DNA of 37,042 bases. Source: an uncultured Rhodospirillaceae bacterium (GTDB lineage Bacteria > Pseudomonadota > Alphaproteobacteria > Rhodospirillales > Casp-alpha2). Below are positions 17,814-27,974 of this stretch, one piece after another; the first letter of the stretch is position 1; the number at the start of each line of letters is the position of its first letter. The position numbers and the translations under genes are program-made. The stretch covers positions 1 through 37,042 of the forward strand of contig CAJWCU010000028.1 of the NCBI GenBank assembly GCA_913030825.1. Direction: 5' to 3'. The notes beneath the pieces are model-generated. The model searched no databases. It had not been told where the DNA came from and saw only the letters and a list, made by a program, of their open reading frames with translations.

Positions 17814-18599
17814 TCAGCAAAGTCCGGCGAGCAGCGCGTCCAGCGTCCGCGTCATGCGGTCGAGATCGTTGGGTTCAGATAAGCGGTGGCCGCCGTTCTT
17901 GACCAATTGAACCTCGACGTCGTCAGACGTCAGTTGTTCCTGTATCCGAAGCGCCGTCTTCCACGGTACGTCCTTGTCGAGCAAGCCGTGGATCAGGCGC
18001 ACAGGGATGTCCAATTCAATACGGTCATCGAGTAAGAGTTGATTCCAGCCATCGTCGATCAGCGGCTTGCTGATGCGATACGGCTCCTGGTCATCGTAAT
18101 CGTTCGGCAGGTCGACATGGCCGTCGCGGTCCAATTGTCGGCGCTGGTCCTCGGTGAAGGTGTTCCACATCAGATCTCGGGTGAAATCGGGCGCGGCGGC
18201 GAGGCCCAGGAGGCCCCGGATTCGCGATTTCCGCGCAAGCGCGGTCAGCAGCATGATCCAGCCGCCCATGGACGAGCCGACCAGGACGTGGTCGCCGACC
18301 GCAAGCTCGTCCAGCGCCGTCATCGCATCGGCCGCCCAGGCGCCGATGGAGCCTTCCTCGAAAACCCCGGAAGACTGCCCGTGACCGGTATAATCGAAGC
18401 GCAGGAAGGCGCGGCCTTGCGCCCGGCAATGGGCCTCCAGCGCCAGCGCTTTTCCCCCAGTCATATCCGATTTGAAACCTGTCAGAAACATGACGCCGGG
18501 AGACTTGCCAGCCAATTGGTGGTAGGCAATAGTCCTGCCGTCACCGCATTCCAGGATTTGCGGCGGAGTGTCGGGTGCACCATCTGAAGCAGAAGACAT
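17814..18599 (-). CDS. Alpha/beta hydrolase
   Basis: This 261-aa cytoplasmic serine hydrolase has nucleophile elbow GSSMGG, catalytic Asp in HGLLDKDVPW and His in NGGHRLS. The arrangement resembles ABHD10-like or carboxylesterase/palmitoyl-thioesterase-type proteins of Proteobacteria. The substrate is unknown. The frame allows a start at 18635, but MSSASDG at 18599 avoids overlap with the divergent glycosyltransferase and is preferred. Only 15 bp separate the two divergent starts, so at least one promoter must lie inside the opposite gene. Confidence 0.85.
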   Translation of the reverse strand: MSSASDGAPDTPPQILECGDGRTIAYHQLAGKSPGVMFLTGFKSDMTGGKALALEAHCRAQGRAFLRFDYTGHGQSSGVFEEGSIGAWAADAMTALDELAVGDHVLVGSSMGGWIMLLTALARKSRIRGLLGLAAAPDFTRDLMWNTFTEDQRRQLDRDGHVDLPNDYDDQEPYRISKPLIDDGWNQLLLDDRIELDIPVRLIHGLLDKDVPWKTALRIQEQLTSDDVEVQLVKNGGHRLSEPNDLDRMTRTLDALLAGLC

Positions 18600-18614
18600 G
18601 ATCGGTTTCCATCC

Positions 18615-19871
18615 ATGAACAAGATGCCGGACCATACCACCGGCGGCGGCGAAAACGAACGCGCGCAGTCCGAAAAAGGCACGGAGAAAGCGGCCCCGGC
18701 AGGCGAGCCCTTGGCAGGCGAAGAACGCCTAGCCACGGTGCTGCAGGTTCTGCCGGCGCTGGGAGCGTCCGGCGGGGTCGAGCGCGGCACGGTCGAAATC
18801 GCGGGTGCGGTCGTGGAAGCCGGCGGGCGGGCCATCGTGGCGTCTGCCGGCGGGCCGCTGGTCCATGACCTGGCCCGGGTCGGCGCGGAACATTTCGAAT
18901 TGCCGCTGGATTCCAAGAACCCGGTGACCCTGTGGCGCAACGTCGATCGCCTGGCCGATCTGATCCGCGCCGAAAAGGTCGATATCGTGCACGCCCGCTC
19001 GCGGGCACCTGCCTGGTCGGCCTGGGCCGCCGCCAAACGAACCGACACCCATTACGTCACCACCTTTCACGGCACCTACGGGGCGTCCAACCATTTCAAG
19101 CGGGTCTACAATTCGGTCATGACGCGGGGCGAGCGGGTCATCGCGATCAGCCAGTTCATCGCCGGCCACGTCCGCCAGCTTTACGGTGTACCCGCCAACA
19201 AGATTCGCGTCATCCACCGGGGCGTCGACCTGGACAGGTTCGATCCAAGCAAGGTTTCGGCGCAGCGGGTCGTCAATCTGGCGACGGACTGGATGCTGCC
19301 CGACGGCATGCCGGTTATCATGCTGCCGGGAAGGCTGACCCGCTGGAAAGGGCAGCCCGTGGTGATCGACGCGTTGGCGCGGCTCGGCCGCCGCGATATC
19401 CGCTGCCTCCTGGTCGGCGGTGATCAGGGGCGCGAGGAATATCGCGCCGAACTGGAAGCCATGATCGCCAACCGCGATTTGAACGAGGTCGTTCGCATGG
19501 TCGATCACTGCGATGACATGCCGGCGGCCTATATGCTGACCGACGTGGTGATTTCCGCTTCGACCGATCCGGAGGCCTTCGGCCGCGTTATCGCCGAGGC
19601 CCAGGCCCTGGGCCGCCCGGTGATCGCCACCGACCACGGCGGCGCCAAGGAAACGGTGATCCCCGGCGAGACGGGATGGCTGGTGCCGCCGGGCGATGCG
19701 GACGCCTTGGCCCAGGCCATCGAGAAGGTCCTGAAATTGGACAGCGCGCAGCGCAGCACCCTGGCCGGCAAGGCCATCGCCAACGTGCGCGACAATTTCT
19801 CCAAGGCCAACATGTGCACGAAGACACTCGACGTTTACGACGAGGTCCTGGGCATCCGCCCGGCGGGCTGA
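18615..19871 (+). CDS. Glycosyltransferase family 4
   Basis: This 418-aa GT-B fold enzyme transfers a sugar from a nucleotide-sugar donor, probably to a lipopolysaccharide or glycan acceptor. The N-domain has the GGVERGTVEIA acceptor loop. The C-domain has PGRLTRWKGQ and the E-x7-E donor site (EAFGRVIAEAQALGRPVIAT). The first 35 residues are a low-complexity extension, so a later start is possible, though no better ribosome-binding site is seen. It is followed after 4 bp by a GT9 gene, and together they look like an LPS-core or surface-glycan pair. Confidence 0.9.
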   Translation: MNKMPDHTTGGGENERAQSEKGTEKAAPAGEPLAGEERLATVLQVLPALGASGGVERGTVEIAGAVVEAGGRAIVASAGGPLVHDLARVGAEHFELPLDSKNPVTLWRNVDRLADLIRAEKVDIVHARSRAPAWSAWAAAKRTDTHYVTTFHGTYGASNHFKRVYNSVMTRGERVIAISQFIAGHVRQLYGVPANKIRVIHRGVDLDRFDPSKVSAQRVVNLATDWMLPDGMPVIMLPGRLTRWKGQPVVIDALARLGRRDIRCLLVGGDQGREEYRAELEAMIANRDLNEVVRMVDHCDDMPAAYMLTDVVISASTDPEAFGRVIAEAQALGRPVIATDHGGAKETVIPGETGWLVPPGDADALAQAIEKVLKLDSAQRSTLAGKAIANVRDNFSKANMCTKTLDVYDEVLGIRPAG

Positions 19872-19875
19872 CGCC

Positions 19876-20838
19876 ATGGCAGCCCCCGCCACCACCCCCC
19901 GCAACATCCTGGTCATCAAGCTGGGCGCCTTGGGCGATTTCGTCCAGGCCCTGGGCCCCATGCAGGCGATCCGCGATCATCACGCGGCGGAGCGCGACGG
20001 CGGCGCCGAATTGCATCTTTTGACCGCCCCCGCCTTCGTCGAATTGGCCGAGGCCTCGGGCCTGTTCGACCGCGTCATTCCCCACAAACGCATGAAGTGG
20101 AGCCAGTGGTCGAAGATCGCCGAATTTCGGCGCGAGCTATTCGCAGGCAATTATGCCCGGGTCTACGATTTGCAGACCTCCGACCGCTCGTCCTTCTATT
20201 TCCACCTGATGGGTCCCGGTCACAAGCCGGAATGGTCGGGCATCGCCAAGGGCTGTTCCCACCCCCACGCCAATCCGGACCGCGACCGCATGCATACGGT
20301 CGAACGCCAGGCGGAGCAACTCGCCATGGCCGGGATCGACGCGGCCATCCCCCCCTCCGATCTCTCCTTCGCCGCCGCGGATATTTCGCGCCTCGCGCTT
20401 CCCTCTCCCTACGCCCTGCTGATCCCCGGCGGCGCCCCCCACCGCCCCGGCAAACGCTGGCCCGCCGAACGGTTCGCCGATCTCGCCCTTCGCCTATCCG
20501 ATAAGGGCCTCGCCGCCGTTCTGATCGGAGCCGCCGAGGAACGCTCCCTGCATGACGAGATCATCCAGGCGGCCCCCGCCGCGCGGAGCCTCGCGGGCGA
20601 AACCTCCCTGTTGGAACTCGCGACCCTCTGCAGGGGGGCTGCATTGGCCGTCGGCAACGACACGGGCCCCATGCACATGGCGGCGATTTCCGGCATTCCC
20701 ACCCTGGTTCTCTATTCCCACGACAGCGATCCCGCCCTCTGCGCACAGCGCGGCCCCGCCGTTTCCATTTTGCGTGAACGCTCCCTGGCCGATCTTTCCG
20801 TCGATGCCGTTATCGCCGCTCTGCCGCCGCATGCTTGA
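19876..20838 (+). CDS. Glycosyltransferase family 9 (heptosyltransferase-like)
   Basis: A 320-aa GT-B protein of the WaaC/WaaF family, which adds heptose or a similar sugar to the LPS inner core. NILVIKLGALGDFVQALGPM at the N-terminus is the family signature. The C-terminal part has LLIPGGAPHRPGKRW and the donor-site GNDTGPMHMA motif. It starts 4 bp after the GT4 stop and is surely co-transcribed. Its stop overlaps the -35 box of the thrS leader promoter. Confidence 0.92.
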   Translation: MAAPATTPRNILVIKLGALGDFVQALGPMQAIRDHHAAERDGGAELHLLTAPAFVELAEASGLFDRVIPHKRMKWSQWSKIAEFRRELFAGNYARVYDLQTSDRSSFYFHLMGPGHKPEWSGIAKGCSHPHANPDRDRMHTVERQAEQLAMAGIDAAIPPSDLSFAAADISRLALPSPYALLIPGGAPHRPGKRWPAERFADLALRLSDKGLAAVLIGAAEERSLHDEIIQAAPAARSLAGETSLLELATLCRGAALAVGNDTGPMHMAAISGIPTLVLYSHDSDPALCAQRGPAVSILRERSLADLSVDAVIAALPPHA

Positions 20839-20865
20839 CAGACTCGCGCGGATTGCCGATATAAA
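20835..20865 (+). promoter_or_regulatory. Promoter of the thrS leader
   Basis: A perfect TTGACA (20835-20840) is followed by GATATA (20858, 17-bp spacing) or TATAAA (20860, 19-bp spacing). Either -10 puts transcription start at about 20870-20873, on or within a few bases of the leader ATG. No Shine-Dalgarno fits in between, so the leader peptide is probably translated from a leaderless mRNA. Confidence 0.65.
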
Positions 20866-20872
20866 CCCCAGC

Positions 20873-20932
20873 ATGTACGGAGCTTTGACCACTACCGGCA
20901 CCACCACGACCACGACCCGGAAAGGGCCGTGA
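20873..20932 (+). CDS. Threonine-rich leader peptide of thrS attenuator
   Basis: The 19-codon ORF MYGALTTTGTTTTTTRKGP has nine threonine codons (ACC, ACT, ACG), six in a row. It lies between a promoter and a terminator directly upstream of thrS. Its stop codon sits inside the 5' arm of the antiterminator hairpin. This is the standard design of ribosome-mediated attenuation: stalling at Thr codons when charged tRNA-Thr is scarce would favour the antiterminator and thrS expression. There is no ribosome-binding site, and the mRNA probably begins at or next to the ATG. Confidence 0.88.
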   Translation: MYGALTTTGTTTTTTRKGP

Positions 20933-20968
20933 CGGAAGCCTGTTGCCTGTCAGTTCCGTTTCGGCCCT
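20923..20968 (+). promoter_or_regulatory. Antiterminator hairpin of thrS attenuator
   Basis: AGGGCCG (20923-20929) pairs with CGGCCCT (20962-20968), and ACGGAA (20932-20937) with TTCCGT (20954-20959), making a 13-bp stem with a 2x2 internal loop. Its 3' arm shares CCCT with the terminator 5' arm, so the two structures exclude each other. A ribosome that reaches the leader stop at 20930 would cover the 5' arm and allow termination. Confidence 0.82.
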
Positions 20969-21000
20969 CCTCGCAGCCCGGCAGGAGGGTTTTTTGTTTT
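20965..21000 (+). terminator. Attenuator terminator upstream of thrS
   Basis: CCCTCCT (20965-20971) pairs with AGGAGGG (20983-20989) and is followed by six T, a G and four T. It is a strong intrinsic terminator located 31 bp before the thrS start rather than after a gene, which marks it as conditional. Confidence 0.9.
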
Positions 21001-21030
21001 CAACGACATTGAGTTTTCAGAATTAAGACG

Positions 21031-22986
21031 ATGGATCAGAACAAAGCAGCAAGCGGCGACGTGAAGGTGACCCTGCCCGACGGCAGCGTCCGGGAATTCG
21101 ACGGCCCGGTGACGGGGGCGGATGTCGCCGCCGATATCGGCCCCGGCCTGGCCAAGGCCGCGCTGGCCGTGAAGATCGACGGCGAATTGAAGGACCTCTC
21201 CACCACCATCGCATCCGACGCCGGTCTCGCCATCGTCACCAACCGGGACGAGGAAGGATTGGAGCTGCTGCGCCATGACTGCGCGCACGTCCTGGCCGAA
21301 GCGGTGCAGGAGCTGTACCCCGGCACGCAGGTCACCATCGGCCCGACGATCGAGAACGGCTTCTATTACGATTTCGCCCGCGACGAGCCCTTTTCCATCG
21401 ACGACCTGGAGAAGATGGAACAGAAGATGCACGAGATCATCGATCGCGACACGCCCTTCGTCCGCGAGGTTTGGGACCGTGACGACGCGATCCGTCATTT
21501 CGAGGACATCGGCGAGAAGTACAAGGCCCAGATCATTCAGGACCTTCCGGCGGACCAGGACATCAGCATCTACCGCCAAGGCGATTGGCTGGACCTCTGC
21601 CGCGGCCCGCACCTGCCGTCGACGGGGCGGGTCGGTCATTCGTTCAAGTTGATGAAGGTCGCCGGCGCCTATTGGCGGGGCGATCACCGCAACGAAATGC
21701 TGCAGCGGATTTACGGCACCTGCTGGTTCAACGACAAGGACCTGAAGGCCTACCTGCACATGCTGGAAGAAGCCGAGAAGCGCGACCACCGCCGCCTCGG
21801 CCGGGAAATGAATCTGTTCCACATCCAGGAAGAAGCCCCGGGCTCCGCCTTCTGGCACCCCAAGGGCTGGGCGCTTTACCGGACCGTTCAGGACTACATG
21901 CGCTCGCGCCTGGACGACGCCGGTTATGTGGAGGTCAACACCCCGCAGCTGGTCGACCGCGCCCTTTGGGAGGCATCCGGCCATTGGGAAAAATTCCGTG
22001 AGAATATGTTCATCTCGGAATCGGACGAGGAAAAGACCCTCGCCATCAAGCCCATGAACTGCCCCTGCCACGTGCAGATTTTCAAACAGGGCATCACCAG
22101 CTACCGCGACCTGCCGCTGCGCATGGCGGAGTTCGGGTCCTGCCACCGGAACGAGCCGTCGGGTGCTTTGCACGGCCTGATGCGCGTCCGTGCGTTTACC
22201 CAGGACGACGCTCATATCTTCTGCCGCCCGGATCAGATCGAGGAAGAAACCCGCATCTTCATCGACCTGCTGACCGGCATCTATAAGGACTTCGGCTTCG
22301 ACGAATTCGTCATCAAGTTCTCCGACCGGCCGGAGGTGCGTGCCGGGTCGGACGAAACCTGGGACCGCGCCGAAAAGGCGTTGTTGGACGCGACCAAGGC
22401 CGCCGGCCACGACCCGATCCTCAATCCGGGCGAGGGCGCGTTCTATGGGCCGAAGCTGGAATTCGTGCTGCGCGACGCCATCGGCCGCGATTGGCAATGC
22501 GGCACTCTGCAGGTCGATTTCGTCCTGCCGGAACGGCTCGACGCCCATTACATCGCCGAGGACGGCGCCAAGCACCGCCCGGTCATGCTGCACCGGGCGA
22601 TCCTGGGCTCGTTCGAACGGTTCATCGGCATCCTGATCGAGAACTACGCCGGGCGCTTCCCGCTTTGGCTCGCCCCCCATCAGGTGACGGTCGCGACGAT
22701 TACCAATGAATCCGACGCCTACGCCCAAGAGGTCGCCCAAGCCTGCCGCAAGGCTGGCCTGCGGGTCGAGACGGACTTACGGAACGAGAAGATCAACTAC
22801 AAGATCCGCGAACACAGCCACGCGCACGTCCCGGTCATCATGGTCGTCGGCGCCAAGGAGGCCGAGACCGGTACCGTCGCGATCCGGCGTCTGGGCGGCA
22901 AGAATCAAGAAATCCTTGCGCTGCAAGATGCGATGGATACATTAATGGCGGAAGCGGCGGGGCCGTTGGGCGCCGGGGAAGGCTGA
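21031..22986 (+). CDS. thrS: Threonine--tRNA ligase
   Basis: Charges tRNA-Thr with threonine and edits mis-attached serine. The 651-aa product has an N-terminal TGS domain (about 10-70), an editing domain with H82, H86, C190 and H194 all present, the class II core with zinc ligands C344, H395 and H521 (same spacing as C334/H385/H511 in E. coli), motif 2 [12 protein letters not shown], and a C-terminal anticodon-binding domain. It starts at ATG 21031 with a weak ribosome-binding site. Expression appears to be controlled by the Thr-rich leader and attenuator directly upstream. infC follows 169 bp later. Confidence 0.98.
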   Translation: MDQNKAASGDVKVTLPDGSVREFDGPVTGADVAADIGPGLAKAALAVKIDGELKDLSTTIASDAGLAIVTNRDEEGLELLRHDCAHVLAEAVQELYPGTQVTIGPTIENGFYYDFARDEPFSIDDLEKMEQKMHEIIDRDTPFVREVWDRDDAIRHFEDIGEKYKAQIIQDLPADQDISIYRQGDWLDLCRGPHLPSTGRVGHSFKLMKVAGAYWRGDHRNEMLQRIYGTCWFNDKDLKAYLHMLEEAEKRDHRRLGREMNLFHIQEEAPGSAFWHPKGWALYRTVQDYMRSRLDDAGYVEVNTPQLVDRALWEASGHWEKFRENMFISESDEEKTLAIKPMNCPCHVQIFKQGITSYRDLPLRMAEFGSCHRNEPSGALHGLMRVRAFTQDDAHIFCRPDQIEEETRIFIDLLTGIYKDFGFDEFVIKFSDRPEVRAGSDETWDRAEKALLDATKAAGHDPILNPGEGAFYGPKLEFVLRDAIGRDWQCGTLQVDFVLPERLDAHYIAEDGAKHRPVMLHRAILGSFERFIGILIENYAGRFPLWLAPHQVTVATITNESDAYAQEVAQACRKAGLRVETDLRNEKINYKIREHSHAHVPVIMVVGAKEAETGTVAIRRLGGKNQEILALQDAMDTLMAEAAGPLGAGEG

Positions 22987-23097
22987 AAAGCCCCCCTTAT
23001 AAAAATCATAAACACCGATTTGCGTTCACGTTCCGCCGGAACGGGTTCCCGTGACGAAGCCGGGCAGAGTAGCCAAAGCGTCATGGAACCGCCAAGG

Positions 23098-23117
23098 CCG
23101 ATGCAATAAGGCATCGG
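23098..23117 (+). repeat. Hairpin in infC leader region
   Basis: CCGATGC and GCATCGG pair perfectly around a 6-base loop, 38 bp before the infC start. Another inverted repeat (TTCCGCCGGAA, near 23028) lies further up. There is no T-tract. These could form a structured 5' leader or a processing site between thrS and infC. Confidence 0.4.
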
Positions 23118-23155
23118 TGACACGAAGTTGACGAAACCGAACGAGGAGCAAGGCA

Positions 23156-23695
23156 ATAGCACGCCGCCCCATGCAACAGACGCCGCCCACCAAGGACGGC
23201 CCCAGGATCAACGATGATATCGACGTGGCCGAAGTCCGCGTCGTCGACGCCGACGGTGAAATGGTCGGCGTTCTCTCCACAAAGGAAGCCATTGAAATGG
23301 CGTTCGAGGTCGGTCTCGACCTCGTCGAGGTGTCGCCCAACGCGGCGCCGCCCGTGTGCAAGATCCTGGACTACGGAAAATTCAAATACGAAGCCCAGAA
23401 GAAAGCCAACGAAGCCCGCAAGAAGCAGAAGGTCATCGAGGTCAAGGAGATCAAGATGCGCCCGGGCATCGACGAGCACGATTACCAGACCAAGATGAAG
23501 GCCGTCCGCAAGTTCCTGGACAACGGCGACAAGGTCAAGATGACCATCCGTTTCCGGGGCCGCGAAATGGCCCACCAGGATCTGGGCATGAAGGTTCTGG
23601 ACCGAGTGCGCCAGGAAGTCGACGAGCAGGCCAAGGTCGAACAGTTCCCCAAGACCGAAGGCCGCCTGATGACCATGGTGATTGCGCCCCGGTAA
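23156..23695 (+). CDS. infC: Translation initiation factor IF-3 (ATA start)
   Basis: Binds the 30S subunit, blocks 50S joining and checks start-codon selection. With the start proposed here it is 179 aa; the body has the family sequence ([10 protein letters not shown], then [24 protein letters not shown] linker and C-domain ending MTMVIAPR). The first ATG in frame is at 23171, but it has no ribosome-binding site. Five codons upstream, ATA GCA CGC CGC CCC would give M-A-R-R-P, the usual IF-3 N-terminus, with GAGGAG 7 bases before the ATA. Rare start codons on infC (AUU in E. coli) serve autoregulation, because IF-3 itself rejects them. The usual rpmI and rplT genes do not follow; a terminator does. 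Confidence 0.93.
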   Translation: MARRPMQQTPPTKDGPRINDDIDVAEVRVVDADGEMVGVLSTKEAIEMAFEVGLDLVEVSPNAAPPVCKILDYGKFKYEAQKKANEARKKQKVIEVKEIKMRPGIDEHDYQTKMKAVRKFLDNGDKVKMTIRFRGREMAHQDLGMKVLDRVRQEVDEQAKVEQFPKTEGRLMTMVIAPR

Positions 23696-23723
23696 TCCGG
23701 ACCAAAATTCAGACTTACACGAA

Positions 23724-23751
23724 CGCCGCCCCTCGGGGCGGCGTTTTTGTT
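23724..23751 (+). terminator. Intrinsic terminator of infC
   Basis: CGCCGCCC and GGGCGGCG form an 8-bp GC stem with a CTCG loop (23724-23743), followed by TTTTTGTTT. It lies 28 bp after the infC stop and ends the thrS-infC transcription unit. Confidence 0.93.
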
Positions 23752-23812
23752 TGCCCGGACCCCATCGTTGCCATCCACCCCACCCCATCCGACAATTGAA
23801 AGGAGACCTTCC

Positions 23813-24426
23813 ATGGGAAGCACTCAAGGGTCCCATAGCCTGCCCGCAGCCCCGCAATCCAATGGCCCGCAATCTTCCGATCCGACCACCCCGGCGCCCG
23901 CGCAGCCCCCCTCTGCCCCGCCACCCGGCGCCGCCGGCGGCCTGCCGGGGACCGGCGGCACGGATGGGTTCGGCGGCTTCGGCCAGACGTTCTTGAAAGA
24001 ATCCGTCGACCGGGGCCAGGCCAACTCCCCCCACCTCATACCAACCTGCCGCCGTCGCCGGGAGCGCCCCACCCCAACTTGACCGTCGATACGCCGAACG
24101 ACCTGTTGCAGCGGGCGCGGAAAATGCCCCGCCAAGCACCGGGCCTAAAGGCCAAGAACGTTCGGCGCTTGCTGAATGGAGGGATCGAGGCGGACCTGCC
24201 AATTGCCATATCTCAGCCGGCCTCGGGAGGTGAAAAGCGCAAACCGGGAAGCCGAGAACTCAGGCCAGACGATATCGACGCGATCAAAACCTTCCTGATC
24301 AACCTGGGCGACAATGCCGCCTTGGTCCTGGACTATTTCAAGAAGTTCGGGCTGCCGTCGGCGTTTACCTCTACCCTGGAAAACCCTATGCAACACCTTA
24401 TAAAAGACGAAGACAAACGGACGTAA
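23813..24426 (+). pseudogene. Frameshifted hypothetical gene
   Basis: Two consecutive frames look like one gene. The first starts at ATG 23813 (AAGGAG 8 bases upstream), encodes a Pro/Gly-rich N-terminus and runs to TGA at 24080. The second frame, one base off, is already coding-like before that stop (HTNLPPSPGAPHPNLTVDTP) and continues to 24426 with a charged helical C-terminus (DDIDAIKTFLINLGDNAALV). The frames meet at a run of six C (24027-24032): one lost C, a sequencing error, or slippage there would join them into about 200 aa. The second frame has only a TTG without a ribosome-binding site as its own start. The family is not recognised. Confidence 0.6.
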
Positions 24427-24465
24427 CACGCATCGCGTTTGCACGCTGCGTTGAGGAGGCCGACG

Positions 24466-25302
24466 TTGGGAATGCGATGGTTGACGCCCGAGGTCGCGCG
24501 GGGATTGCGACCGGTGGTGAAACTCATATCCCGAATTGCGATCGGCCTGATGGTTGTGGTCATGGGAACCCTGATCGTCTACGTCGCCACGGAACGCTAC
24601 CTCTCAGTCAATAAGCTCGACGATTTGGTAGATGAAGCAGCCCTCGTCGAAAGCTTCAATCTGGTCATGCATACGCAAGACAACGACGCCAACCTGTTCA
24701 ATCCAAGTCGAAAATGGATAACGGATATCCCCGTGCATTTCGACGCGTCGGTTCCGGCATGGCAACGACAGGCGATGGAAAGCCAGTTTCCCATCCTGAC
24801 CCGTCTGACGGGCCTTCGGTTCCTCGACGCGCCGGAGTTCGATCCCGAGAATTCGGTGGTCGTGGTCACGGCAAAAGGTCCGGACGCCATGCAATCCGCG
24901 GTCGACCGGTTTTTGGGTCGCCCATACCCGGTTGAAGGCATGGATAATGTTTTGTGCTTTGCTTTCGTCCCCGACGACCCGGGCGGCCGCATCCGGCGAG
25001 CCTTGGCGGTAATCGGCGACACGGAGCCGACAGCGTCAATTCGCTCCTGCCTTATCGAAGAACTCCTGCACACCCTGGGCCCGGTCGCCGATCACGCGAC
25101 CTATCCACTGTCGATCTTCAGCGAGTTCACCTATCCCGACGCAATTCCCTTGAACGACAAGATTCTCCTCCGCGCGCTCTACGATCCGGCGATCAAACCC
25201 GGAATGTCGCATTGGGAAACGCAGGAACTGATCCCCAGCATCGTTCATCGTCTGGTGGTCGGGGTGAAGGCGCGGGGGGAAGCCGCGCTCTATCAACGCT
25301 GA
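24466..25302 (+). CDS. Membrane-anchored DUF2927 protein
   Basis: This protein of about 278 aa has one N-terminal transmembrane segment (IAIGLMVVVMGTLIVYVA) and a periplasmic domain of the DUF2927 type, recognised by CLIEELLHTLGPVADHATYP followed by SIFSEF and the later LNDKILLRALYD. The role of the family is unknown; the E-E-L-x-H-T-L-G pattern resembles a metal-site helix, but that is inference. TTG at 24466 has AGGAGG at 6-nt spacing, while the ATG at 24472 is 12 nt away, so TTG is favoured. Confidence 0.8.
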   Translation: MGMRWLTPEVARGLRPVVKLISRIAIGLMVVVMGTLIVYVATERYLSVNKLDDLVDEAALVESFNLVMHTQDNDANLFNPSRKWITDIPVHFDASVPAWQRQAMESQFPILTRLTGLRFLDAPEFDPENSVVVVTAKGPDAMQSAVDRFLGRPYPVEGMDNVLCFAFVPDDPGGRIRRALAVIGDTEPTASIRSCLIEELLHTLGPVADHATYPLSIFSEFTYPDAIPLNDKILLRALYDPAIKPGMSHWETQELIPSIVHRLVVGVKARGEAALYQR

Positions 25303-25399
25303 CCCGATCCTGGATTGATAAAGAGCGCCCGGGCGTTGCCGCGGCCATTAAACTGACCTATGTCTTGGCCTTCCGCCACCCGCCCCGAGGAGCCTTGCC

Positions 25400-25621
25400 A
25401 TGAAACGCAAGAAACCGGCGCGGCGGAACCCGGTGGCCCGGTCGCTCAGGACCCTGCGCCAGCAGAAGGTCCAATCGGCCAAGGCCTACCGTCGTCGCGC
25501 CAAGCATGAAAAAGCCCGTCCCGAAAACTTAGATCGGGACGGGCTTTCTTTTTTGCGTTTCAGGGTCGCAAAACCGGAGCGGGCCGATCCGGTCCGCGAA
25601 CGTGGCTTTGCGCAAAAATAG
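25400..25621 (+). CDS. Small basic ArfA-like protein with in-frame terminator
   Basis: A 73-codon ORF with GAGGAG 10 bases before its ATG. The N-terminal half (RNPVARSLRTLRQQKVQSAK, then AYRRRAKHEK) resembles the ArfA pattern in which a basic helix is followed by R-x3-V-x3-K-x-Y-x-R-x2-KH. ArfA recruits RF2 to ribosomes stalled on non-stop mRNA. A 13-bp perfect terminator hairpin plus T-tract (25511-25554) lies inside the reading frame and would cut the mRNA after about 51 codons, before any stop. In E. coli, arfA carries a hairpin within its ORF, so the mRNA lacks a stop and is repressed by tmRNA until trans-translation fails; the active product is about 55 of 72 residues. The layout here matches closely. 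The alternative is a chance ORF over a bidirectional terminator. Confidence 0.55.
   Translation: MKRKKPARRNPVARSLRTLRQQKVQSAKAYRRRAKHEKARPENLDRDGLSFLRFRVAKPERADPVRERGFAQK
25511..25554. terminator. Strong bidirectional terminator inside the ArfA-like ORF
   Basis: AAAGCCCGTCCCG (25511-25523) pairs with its exact complement (25535-25547) around an 11-base loop. CTTTTTT follows on the plus strand and TTTTT on the minus strand. It serves convergent transcription of the ArfA-like gene and the mutase gene ending at 25650, but it falls within codons 38-52 of the ArfA-like ORF. Confidence 0.93.
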
Positions 25622-25649
25622 ACGCCCCCCAAGTGGGGCCGCGATCTGA

Positions 25650-27800
<2,151 letters not shown>

Positions 27801-27924
27801 GATCGTCTCTCCGGTTCTGCACTCAGGTTCCCCCCTGAAGTTACCCTCGAATTATACCCCTGCCATCCCGAGACAAAGGAATTTTTTGCGTGAAGGCCCC
27901 GGAAACCGCCGTAGTTTAGATTTA

Positions 27925-27967
27925 TGTGGATATCCACCACATATATTGTGGATAACTATATGTGGTG
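27925..27967. promoter_or_regulatory. DnaA box cluster and inverted repeat upstream of gcrA
   Basis: A consensus DnaA box, TTATCCACA, lies on the minus strand at 27947-27955. A near-match (ATATCCACA, minus strand, 27925-27933) is part of the 12-bp palindrome GTGGATATCCAC (27926-27937). An 11-bp inverted repeat, CACCACATATA (27935-27945) and TATATGTGGTG (27957-27967), frames the consensus box exactly. In Caulobacter, DnaA activates gcrA transcription, so the same control is likely here. Confidence 0.75.
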
Positions 27968-27974
27968 TAGCTGG

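Noticed and set aside
20950-22740. Long open frame of 596 codons opposite thrS and its leader
   Set aside because: Antisense shadow of thrS, and it would read through the attenuator.
27910-27970. Chromosomal origin of replication
   Set aside because: Only one consensus DnaA box and near-matches are present, with no dnaA, hemE or similar origin neighbours; regulation of gcrA explains them better.
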